From Tulasnella sp. 424 (lineage: Eukaryota; Basidiomycota; Agaricomycetes; Cantharellales; Tulasnellaceae): a DNA stretch of 21,008 bases. The stretch lies in assembly GCA_019633425.1 (NCBI GenBank), contig WSUB01000335.1:1-21008 (forward strand). The letters run 5' to 3'. Below, piece after piece: positions 8,339-16,920 of this stretch (position 1 is the first letter of the stretch; each line of letters begins with the position of its first letter). A program made the translations under genes and the position numbers. The notes below the pieces were generated by a model. The model did no database searches and had not been told where the DNA came from. It saw only the letters and a list, made by a program, of their open reading frames with translations.

Positions 8339-8391
8339 GCACATTATGCAAATTCCCCCTGAGAAGTAGTCGAATTTGAATTTGGTATTTA
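8339..8391 (+). repeat. Diverged 53-bp direct repeat, copy 2
   Basis: Second copy of the repeat at 8228-8280, lying just downstream (in the deaminase gene's direction) of the deaminase stop codon, so it may fall in that gene's 3' untranslated region. Confidence 0.6.
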
Positions 8392-8437
8392 GAGCTATGT
8401 ACGTATAGGGAACTAAGCAGTAAATCACTACAGAATA

Positions 8438-10565
8438 TCAAAATCGGTTAGTTGATGGTCCCATGGTACGCAAATTGTTGGTTATGCGTAATGAGATGGG
8501 CTTTGGTTCTTCCTCATCACTACCCGGTACTGAATTCGGGCTGCGATATCCTGAACAGTACTCGTCAAGACAGGCCCATAACTTGTCTTGCATCGCCCTT
8601 AAAACATCCAACAAAACCTTATGACCGATCCCGTCTGGTGGTGTCCACTCGTAGACCTTTCTATGGGTAACCAGGTCACTCTGGTTCGAGCCTAACTCTC
8701 GGAGAAGGAGGGCGCAGCAGTAGCAGCAGCGCTTTGAGGCCCCTATTAACGCCCCGTCGCTCTGGAAAAAAAAAAAAGAAAGAAAAAAAAAGGAAAAGTT
8801 AAGTCTTTCATCCGAGGTAAATCTGGAGTCACGCCACTAGCGACTGACCCCCATTCGGCGGTTGAAGCCTGGCCGCAAGGTAGGCCTCGCAGTGAATATG
8901 GCCTTCAAACTGAGTTTCCCACTCGCTGCCTTGCTCATCAGATGCGTTGACCAGGCATTTAGGAGGGCCAGATTTCTGCGGAGGATTCCGGCCGTCGGAT
9001 GTGAAGACCTCCGTCGCTCGTCGACGGATGAGACCTAGCATATCTTCAACTCCAATGTGGTTGGATCTTGCGAGTGGCTCCAAGGTCCTCCTTAGGCTTG
9101 CTTGACGCTCGGGTTGAGTTGGCGGAGGGGCGACAGATGCGGTGATGGTCAAATGCTGGGTCAGGATTCCCAGTTTCTTCTGCCCCTTTTCCAGGTATCC
9201 CATGGCCCGAGGCCATTGAGTAAGAGATTTTAGCCAACGTCGCAGCTGCGCTGGTGGCGAGTCTCCGTCCCCCCAAAAGTTCCTCTCGAGCTCATCGTCT
9301 ATGGCCTCATCCTCGATTCGATCTCTGCCATCCGATTCATTAGTCCAAGAGTGGAGGCTCAATTTTCTGGCACCCTAAACAGCACCGTCAATGACGTGAG
9401 GTCGGCACGTTGCCGCGGCGATATCAACTCACCCTTCGCTCACCAAGAAGGCCAGATATACTCGCCACAAGCCGCCAAAAGGTTGGCGAAGCTCGAACAA
9501 GATTCTCCAAAAATTGCATCGCGGAGTCAAGGAGATCCAGGTTGTGTTTCATTTCAGCCAGTTTCTCTCGCTTTTGCTCCCGCAATAAGCCTTGGTAGTA
9601 TTTCAGTTGTAGGTTCTGATGAACGTAGATGATGCACTCGAGCAATTTCTCCAGGATCCCTCCTACAAACGACCATAGATGCCAAGCTTGACCTTGCCTG
9701 AGTTCAAGCGTCGCGGGTGTTCCCGTTGATAGCCTCCATCCTGGGATGTTCTTTAGCTCCGGCAGGAGATTCAATATCCATGTTTCGTCTCTCCCCCCAA
9801 CTTTGGACGGCGCTGGTGTTTTCGCAAACTCCCCATTTTCCGTATTGAAGACATCTTTTCCAATTTTCCCAACTTTGCCCTCTCCATCCGCAAGAAAGAA
9901 GTCGTGATACGAGCCCTCAAATCCTGGAATCTTGGCTGTGAATCGGTTGTGCACTTTGGCGATGCAGTAGCTGTAGATGTAAAAGCGAAGGTTGAGTTCC
10001 TTTTGCTCTGAGGTTCGGTTGTCGACGGCGTAAAGGTCGCGAAGGAGGTACTGCACGTAACGCGCGTGTTCTTCCGGGGTGATGTTTTCCACACCTCTTG
10101 AGACGTAGCATGTCAGTTAGAAATGAAATCATGGGTATTTGGTGTCAGACTTGCCTCTCCATACCATAGAGCACGGGATCGTTGAGTAAGGCGTCAATGG
10201 CGTCGGGGCTGGCTGGTGCTATCTCATATGAGAAAAGATCTCGTCCAATGCAACGCCCAGTGATACTCACACTCGGCCCCGCCGCTTCCAATGACGTTTA
10301 AACCGCTCTCGTGTGCCGCTGTATGAACTGTCTTGAGTGTGATACAGTTATTCGCGACCAAGGTAGCTACTGCGACAACATCCGAGCTTCCCCGGACGAA
10401 CAAGATGGACAGGTCATCTAGAGTGCGGAGGCGTGCGTCCCGCTGGGCTCTCACACCCTCCCCAGCATTAGGGAATAGCTTCGATAGAATGGTAGAAACT
10501 GATCGAATTTGAAGGATGGTGTCATTGATTTCTGGGGTTGAGAGTGGTAAATTGCTGTCAGCCAT
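8438..10565 (-). CDS. OTT_1508-like deaminase domain protein
   Basis: Model: complement(join(8438..8761, 8838..9374, 9433..10096, 10155..10218, 10271..10565)), 627 aa, all joins in phase. The N-terminus has LRTLDDLSILFVRGSSDVVA, typical of fungal members. The C-terminus carries the zinc and catalytic motifs of the deaminase fold: HCE at about residues 502-504 and, 28 residues on, IGASKRCCYCC (about 526-536), giving HxE plus CxxC. The intron between them lies behind a 40-nt pyrimidine tract. Family knowledge: OTT_1508-like deaminases (Pfam OTT_1508_deam) are predicted to deaminate nucleic-acid bases; substrates in fungi are unknown. Intron 2 is either GC-AG (10097-10154) or GT-AG (10095-10164), changing the protein by four residues. 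The last intron may instead be 8760-8832. All motif residues are present, so the gene looks intact. Relics of the same gene lie at 6200-6350 and 10775-10870. Confidence 0.75.
8764..8803 (-). other. Polypyrimidine tract of the last deaminase intron
   Basis: The plus strand is almost pure purine here (runs of A with a few G). Read on the minus strand it is an unusually long C/T tract ending in CCAG at the acceptor (8763-8762). Among the introns in this window it is by far the longest such tract, and as a near-homopolymer it is also prone to slippage. Confidence 0.7.
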
Positions 10566-11325
10566 GAGTATGGTGTTGGTGGGGATTCAGTCTGGATCGG
10601 TTTCTTGTGGCGCGGGAGCTCGTCGGAAAGGGCGATGACGTCATAGGCTAGTCCTCCAAGTAGGTCCCCGATTCCCAAAAGCTAATTGATTGAATAAGGA
10701 AGCCCGAGGCAAGAACTTGTATTTAACTACCAAATACATTTAGCTTTGGCACGTAATACAGAGCGAATCGATGTTTGCAGATTCATTCGTGGATGAGTGG
10801 TGGGGCCGTTGCTTTGGCACCCTAAAAACGCACGGTCAACCGTGTGGGGTCGGCAGGTTGAGCTGTCAACACAAGCTCCCTTACACAGCTCTTTCGCAGC
10901 ATTCATCTGGCCCTCGAATGCATGAGATCCGTCCAAGCATCCTGATGAAGCGCTTTGAGTACAGATGGCCTGTTCCTGCAAAGTGCTTGAACCAGCTAGG
11001 CCAAAAACACAGGATCGACGCTGATATTTTATCAGTGCACTAGACTACTACTCCCTCTTAGAATTGCAACTCGTTCAGCTCGCACTGAGGGACGAGCGTC
11101 TCGGAACTGTAGTTGGCGAACGCGAGGGAACTTGGTTGGTCATCACGAAACGTAGCGGGCCTTTGCCATGCTGGCAAGCATTAAGCGTAGGTCGTCGAGA
11201 TGGGAAGGCTTGGCATTTGGGGTGCACGTGATCCTGGTCTTCAGTCCTGTCGTGTGACTCGCACTTAGCCGCCAGGTTTCAGCCACCAACGCAGTCTGAT
11301 GGTGCCAGCTTACGTCTCCCTGATC
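10566..11325. other. Divergent intergenic region between the deaminase gene and F-box gene B
   Basis: Both flanking genes start outward from here, so their promoters should lie within this 760 bp. The middle holds a deaminase-gene relic (10775-10870). From about 11278 to the ATG the sequence matches the region just upstream of F-box gene A. Open frames at 10727-10981 (-) and 10771-11043 (+) overlap each other, and I do not accept them as genes. Confidence 0.5.
10775..10870 (-). pseudogene. Small relic of the deaminase gene (exon 4 start, intron 3)
   Basis: The plus strand here matches 9330-9420, which in the intact gene spans the start of exon 4 and intron 3. Shared words are GATTCATT, GGCACCCTAAA, a GCAC..GTCAA segment, then GGTCGGCA.GTTG, in the same order and orientation with a few indels. 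Similarity fades on both sides. The intact gene's reading frame is not kept. This fits a fragment left from duplication of the deaminase gene next to F-box gene B. Confidence 0.5.
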
Positions 11326-12701
11326 ATGGTACGTAGAACAAGCTACCTGATTTAAACGTACTAATCATACAGGATTCCTCAGGCAAGATCGAAAGCGTAC
11401 GCGCTCCTTCCTCTTCTTCCAAGCATCATTCATTCCAGCATAACGGTTACACGTCCACCATCGGAGCCCCAAAAGTCGTCGCAAATCGTTAAACTCCCAG
11501 ACGACGTCCTCTTCATCATCGCCGACCACTTGAGCTTGACAGACAGAGCCCGTTTTCTCCAAACCTGTCGATACTTCCGCTCGCTACTCGAAGTAACCCA
11601 ATACCGCCGCATCAGGATAAACATGCGGTGGTTATACTACCGGAGTGGCCTCCTTCACCGAACACTTTCAGAGCGCCCGGACCTTACTCGTTGTATTGTG
11701 AGCTACTGTGGTCCGCTGACTGGAATCACCCTCACTCCACCCACGGAGGAAAAGGATCTAATCCAACCGCGTCCACGAAGAAGTACAACGCCACCTCACC
11801 TACGGGATGACACCCCTGTCACCGAAGCAGAAGCCATCCGAAGAGCGATCAACATTTTCAGTAACGCCGTCAATCTTCGCGAACTCAAATTTCTAGGCGG
11901 TGATGATTGGGTGTCCAATCCGATCTGGGAGCCGTTGAGAACATCCCTCTCAAAGATGTCCTTGACTCGCTTGGCTCTCCTAATAACGTCAAAGCCGGCG
12001 GTGGAGATCGTTCCCCTGCTTCGCGCTTTACCTGGATTGGAGAGTTTGGAGCTCTCGTGCGTTCCACCGAGTTTGGAAGGCCTGAATGCAGACGATATTC
12101 CGAAGCTAAAATCGTTGATAGCGAGGCTGCAAGATGCAGCTACGATTATTCCAGGCAGACCCGTCGGAGAATTTCACCTTGTCCGCGGAGGAGGAGAACG
12201 GGAATTGGACGAGCAGCTTGTTCGGAGGCTCTCGCTCTCCAGTTCCCCGATTACCGAACTCACAGCTGATCTACGTTGCTGGGGTCATGAAGCGGTCCGA
12301 AGCGCTCTTCAGGCCTTCGCTCGCCACCTACCTGAAATCCAGCGATTCACATTCACTGTAGGTGGGGTCGTCTCAGGCCAAGTTGTAAGTCGTTCCTCTC
12401 TTTGTTCCGTGACCATAAAAAGCTGGCACTGAATCACGACTTTAACTAATAATAGCTCCTGGATGAACTACCGTCGTTCCAGTCTCTCCGTTCTGTGAGG
12501 TTTCTCGACAACAACTTGCGCCTCGTTCGTGGCCAGATCCATACCGCCTGCCGCGTCTTGATCGACTCTGACAGCAGTACAGGTGGCGGAATTGCTCGCC
12601 AGACCCCCATGAGCGAGAATTGGGATGTCCTGGTGCAGATTTTGCGAACAAGGTGTCCCTCATTAGTCGATATTGAGCACACTCCAGACCATTGTTATTG
12701 A
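11326..12701 (+). CDS. F-box-like protein with degenerate leucine-rich region (paralog B)
   Basis: Model: join(11326..11328, 11383..12384, 12456..12701), 416 aa. As in paralog A the first coding exon is the ATG alone; the 54-nt intron has a GTACGT donor, a TACTAAT branch site and a CTCAG acceptor at 11382. An earlier acceptor at 11372 would be out of frame. The F-box-like segment reads LPDDVLFIIADHLSLTDRAR, then FLQTCRYFRSLLE. The leucine-rich part matches A block for block (LRELKFL, LTRLALL, LPGLESLELS, IPKLKSLIA). Intron 2 has a consensus GTAAGT donor at 12385. The last exon has exactly the length of that in A (246 nt) and ends IEHTPDHCY. By eye the two proteins are roughly four-fifths identical. 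The expected role is an SCF substrate adaptor with unknown target. It is convergent with paralog C. Confidence 0.75.
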
Positions 12702-13152
12702 GACTCCAAGTACTTCATTTCTCGAGTCATGTTAACGATTAGACACTGGCTGTCATAATACCTTTGCAATAGTAAAGCGGTATCTGTATACATTGACGGG
12801 TTGCGACCTCTTCTCTTAATTAATCACGAGGTCCGGTTCAGCCTTCGTCATCGCTATGCTGGTTTGGTGACAGCACAAAGAATCGCACCAAGCCGTTACC
12901 GTTCCGCCCCCAATCAACGAGCAGCGCAGAAGCGTACGCTTGTAAGATGAGGGCTCAATTAATTTCCGAGGCGATGTTCGACTAGAATTCCCATTTCAAC
13001 ATCTTTCCACCTTAGCTACTTCGCCTGCCGTATAGGGCCTACCATAACAGGCAAATCGTCACAGTTCTTAAAACGTCAGGAGGGGAAGACGAGAAAAGAT
13101 TGTGAGCAACAATTTGACAAAGAGAGGCATTGACTACTTCGTCACTCACGGT
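12702..13152. other. Convergent intergenic region between F-box genes B and C
   Basis: The left ~45 bp match the sequence after paralog A's stop. From about 12965 to 13152 it matches the sequence after paralog D's stop (20250-20440), including TTTCAACA, CTTTCCACCT-like and GGGAAGACGAGA words. The region therefore joins the 3' flanks of two separate duplication families. No gene is seen between them. Confidence 0.55.
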
Positions 13153-14519
13153 TCACCAAATCATTGGCGGTGTCCGCTCAACTTCAACTAACAAAGGACA
13201 TAGTGTCTTCAAACGCCGAAAGATATCGTCCCAATCGTTTACAACAGCGTCATGGCGGACATCATCATCGCCTCCCGGGGGATCTACTAAGTCGTCAGCT
13301 TTACGAGAGGACCAACTTGAAGCCACTTCCGCACCTGTGGCCAATTCGGCATTTAGAAAGACCAAGCGGCGGAGCGCCTGAAATAATGGTATCTCGTCGA
13401 GAATCTGAATAGGTAATCTATATCAATTGTAGCGGGATGCGTTAGATCGGAAGAACTTACAACTTGTCCCGGGATAGGTCCATAGATAGTTACGGTCAAC
13501 TGTTCAAGATCCCGCAAAGTTTGGGAGACGATTCGCAGTGGACTCTGAGCAGTCTGATCACACCATCGGTGATACACACGCATAGTAAGATTTATTATGG
13601 GTCCTGTTGATAGGGCAAGGCTCTTGAAGAGGGCCGGATCGAAATTGTTGCTGCTGCCAGTGATCCTTGAGAAAAGCTCGAATTGCTGGACTGGACGTCC
13701 CGGAACAATGTATGAAGCGTCTTCCAAGGTTGCTGCAAGCGACCTAAGCTTGGGAAGGTCGGCTTTATCCAATCCTTCTGCCCAACGGACATCCCACCCA
13801 ACCTCGAGATGCTCCAGCTCTGGTTGCGCTCGAAGGACTTGGGTTGCTTCGGCACATCGCCAAAGATACAGGCGAGTCAGCGACATGTTGAATACGGCGG
13901 CTTTAATGGGTTTAAATACTGGATCTGAAGCCCAATCACGGCCATCCGTGAAATCGAGATCTACGATTTGGGTAGCCTTGCTGAAAATGAATACTGCATT
14001 CTTGAAGGTTTCCATTTCCGTGAAGGGAGGCGCGGGTGGTCTAACGGATTCGACAATCTTCCATCTTTGTAAGAACTTGAGCAGAGCTCGTTTGCGCCTT
14101 GGTCGGACACACGATTCGATTGGATGCGGTACGAGGGGACCGATATAGCTGCGTACGTATGGGATGAGGTCTGGGCGTTCCGCGAGTGTTCGATGTAGAC
14201 GGTCCGCTCTTCTGGGGCTTAGATGAATGTAGAGAGTTGCTTCAAGCATGTGGCGAAGATATCGGCACGTCTGAACGACACATGCTTTTGCTGTCTTGTC
14301 CAGGTGATCCCAGAAGAGAAGAAGGATGTCCTTTGGAAGTTGAGCAAATTTCGAGCCCGTTTGGCACTCTAGCGGAGTTCCTCTATTGACTAGGTCGGCC
14401 TGATTCTTGGGATGGGGTATGTTCCGAAATGAGAGTAAAGACCCTCTGAGCCTTTTCTGGAAAGCGGATCAATCTTGGAAATGTAAAAAAGGACTACAGA
14501 TAGGACTTACTAGGGTCAT
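13153..14519 (-). CDS. F-box-like protein with degenerate leucine-rich region (paralog C)
   Basis: Model: complement(join(13153..13404, 13461..14456, 14511..14519)), 418 aa. The first coding exon is ATG ACC CTA, followed by a perfect GTAAGT donor; the TTTCCAG acceptor ends the intron at 14457 and keeps the frame. The N-terminal part is basic; the F-box-like segment reads QLPKDILLLFWDHLDKTAKA, then VVQTCRYLRHMLEATLYIHL, matching A and B. Leucine-rich blocks follow (IVDLDF, LTRLYLWRC, LEHLEVGWDVRWAEGL, DLPKLRSLAATL). Intron 2 (GTAAGT at 13460, CAG at 13405, 56 nt, phase 0) lies after PGQV, the same site as in A and B. The last exon opens ILDEIPLFQALRRLVFLNAE and ends ERTPPMIW. Starting at the internal ATG at 14249 would cut the F-box in half, so it is rejected. 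Closest relative in the window is paralog D. Confidence 0.75.
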
Positions 14520-15119
14520 TGATGGAGGGGCGAGGAAAGGGTACAGCTAGACGAGAGTTGGGTGGTGGCGGCGGTGATGTGGGTAGACCGAACACAAACA
14601 ATCGGCACTGCCACAAGATGATTGGGGGTCTGACGTCCAGTCATGGTGGTCCACGAACTCCAGAATGGTGATGCTCCAAGCCTTTGCTGACCACGAACAC
14701 TTAGTTTTTGAAGGCCTTGGTCTCCGTCCAGGGAGCATCCCTTCAGCTGAAAAAGCCAACTGCCGTTCGTCTCCAAATTAGCCTATCCGAGATGGCGTTG
14801 CGTTTCAAGAATGCTGGATGGGGCGGGGCAGAGCTAGACCTCAGTAGCTGTGTGTATGCAAGGTGCGAGGTCCTCCAGTCCTACCAGTGTTCGATGCAGA
14901 AGACTACTGGCGCTGGTGGAGGCGAGATCATGCTTAGCAACCCGACGCCCCCAGGACGAGCTAATCTATGCAAGTGAAGTCTGGGAAAAGAACTAATATT
15001 AATATGTAATGAAATCAGAGTCCAGGAGAGATACAGATATAAAGTGTGATACAGTCCTTGAGATATATGTAATGACTATTATGTATGGAATTCATATAGC
15101 GGATTGCCCCCCTCCCCAA
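14520..15119. other. Upstream region of F-box gene C
   Basis: 600 bp between the start of paralog C and the 3' end of the NAD(P)-binding gene, both on the minus strand. It should hold the C promoter and the 3' end of the transcript from the neighbour, but I see no clear TATA box. Short open frames at 14516-14776 (-) and 14708-14977 (+) overlap one another, have no recognisable motif and are not accepted. The part at 14995-15090 is AT-rich. Confidence 0.45.
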
Positions 15120-15986
15120 TCAGTATCCGACCGAAACCGCCTTTCCCTCCCACTTTGACCAGTTCTTCAACACATCATTTGAGATAAAGTGAGCAACGTC
15201 CTTTCGACTCACGGTCCACAGACCAGGAATATCCTCTCCAGCTTTGTATTTTGCGGCTTCCTCCCCGTCCGTTAGGATTGCCGGCCTGACGACGACAATC
15301 GACTTGAGCCACCCAGCCTTACCACCCAACCTCTCTTCCCACCCTTGTGGCAGAATATGTGGCTCCGGAGCTCCGTCTTTCCATGAGTCTTCCGACCATC
15401 CAGCAGACCAGTGGATAACTTTCTCCATCCCCAGTTTGTCTGCGTGAGGAACTGAAATGAGGGAATAGAACCCCTTTGCGAGGCATGGTATGTTTTTGTG
15501 CGAGTCGGAGGTCACGCCGTTGGATGTCACCGCGACAATTCTAGGTTGAGTTGGGAGGTCGTGTGGGATAACGGAGAGGAGGTTGAGGAGAGATGCCGTG
15601 CAGAGGTTTGGAGGATTGATGACGAAACCTTTGGAGACGGTGAACTTGGGTGTTCCGCCTTTGTGGAATTAGGAGACGCGAGATTAGATTACCAGTGCTT
15701 TCAAACAGGTGTGCGTTGAATACTTACCAACGCTGAGCAGAACGACATCGACAGGGAGGCCATCGGCATTAGCCTCGGTCCAAGCAGTCCGCACGTCGTC
15801 TTCGACAAGAGCGTCTCCTTTGACTAGCTTTGCCTGACCAGACTTCAAAAATGGTTGCATCTCGACATCGCTGGCGAATGCCGAAACGTTGCGAAGCTGG
15901 AAGACGACAGCATTGCCAGTCTTGAGGAGTTTCAGAGCTGCAAAGTAGCCGATGTTGCGGGAAGCGCCGATAGCAAGGACTTTCAT
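15120..15986 (-). CDS. NAD(P)-binding Rossmann-fold protein (atypical SDR / NmrA-like)
   Basis: Model: complement(join(15120..15658, 15728..15986)), 265 aa; the 69-nt intron has a GTAAGT donor and an AAAG acceptor and splits a glycine codon. The protein starts MKVLAIGASRNIGYFAALKL, with GASRNIG at residues 7-13 as the dinucleotide-binding glycine motif after a first beta strand. Further Rossmann-type segments are KLVKGDALVEDD, VDVVLLSVG, PRIVAVTSNGVT and SIVVVRPAILTDGE, and the C-terminal part has a WTVSRKDVAHFI motif of the kind seen in NmrA-like and atypical short-chain proteins. No clear YxxxK catalytic pair is seen, so it may be a redox sensor, reductase or isomerase; substrate unknown. 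It is divergent from the MFS transporter gene across 0.93 kb. Confidence 0.75.
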
Positions 15987-16920
15987 AATGTTTTGAGTGT
16001 GGTATGAAGCGTATGCAGAGGTGTACTTGATTAGATTGTCGAGGGACTCGTATTGGAGTTGGATTGCTGAAGAGGATGGTGATCTGCCGAAGGGTTAGAG
16101 TGGGTCCCTTAAGTACTGCTCTGAGGAGCAAAGCTGCGACGGTCAGAACACCGGGAGCGAACCGCCATGATCCCAAGATCTTCGGGTCGGCGAGGTTCGA
16201 AGCTCCAACTGAGCCTGAGTGGCTGGGCCGACGAACCAGGGGCAGTTTCATTCGGGCACGTGGTCTCGGACTGCGACCGAGTGTGGTCTGTTCTGCCGGC
16301 TTACGTATACGGCGGTGCCCTGTTTGATTGACCACCACCAAGTCTCAATACCGGCGGAACACGACCATCATTAGAAAGTGTCCCATTCAGCTACGACGAA
16401 CAATAGCAGTCGGTGGAAATGCCCAAAAATATTTTCCTCTCGTCGAATACCGGTGTTTTAGCCTTTCCCCCGCCAACGTCTCCCGGAACTCACTCCGAAC
16501 ACGGAACCCTCATTTGAACTCGCATCATGTGTAGTCGAATTCAAGAAAGGTACTACTGCCGCCTCTGTGCCTCGCAGCCGTTTCGGGTTGGGGTGTGTCC
16601 TTCGACCAATTGGAACTCGGTTTGGGATCTGACAAAGCCCGAGTCGGCCGTTCCCCGAATCCATGCTTCTCGAGTGGTAACTGGCCGAATGTCAGTCAGT
16701 TCTTCACACTCCATTCCCACACTCCGTTTCATAATCAACTGTAGAGTCTAAATCTTCTCGGGGGAAGTCCGTTAAGCTGAGGCACCCAGGCGCAGGCCGG
16801 GTGGTCACCGACAGTCAGCGCGCGGTCAAATCCCCTGCAGACGGATGGTATAAGACCCCACCGTCGCAATGGAAATATCCGTCCTCCATCAACACAGTAA
16901 CTCACCGGTGCTTAACAACA
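15987..16920. promoter_or_regulatory. Divergent promoter region, NAD(P)-binding gene and MFS gene
   Basis: 934 bp between two divergent start codons. A TATAAG box lies about 70 bp before the transporter ATG. Short frames on both strands (for example 16458-16664 and 16527-16751) overlap each other and show no recognisable protein, so I treat the region as non-coding. Shared regulation of the two genes is possible but not shown by the sequence. Confidence 0.5.
16849..16854 (+). promoter_or_regulatory. TATA box of the MFS transporter gene
   Basis: TATAAG, 72 bp upstream of the ATG at 16921, in a G+C-rich surrounding, which makes a chance match less likely. Confidence 0.5.

Larger units (their letters stand above)
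8058..8437. other. Convergent intergenic region with a tandem-type repeat
   Basis: This is the space between the 3' ends of F-box gene A (+) and the deaminase gene (-). The first ~40 bp after the A stop still match the region after the stop of paralog B. A pair of diverged 53-bp repeats (8228/8339) fills the middle. No gene is seen. Confidence 0.55.

Noticed and set aside
8829..9362. Separate 177-codon gene on the minus strand
   Set aside because: It has no ATG at its start and joins in phase to the preceding exon through an AGG|GTGAGT donor (9432) and a TTTAG acceptor (9375). It is exon 4 of the deaminase gene.
13353..14249. F-box gene C starting at the ATG at 14249
   Set aside because: The frame is open upstream and codes for the first half of the F-box (LPKDILLLFWDHL...QTCRYLRH), so this ATG is internal.
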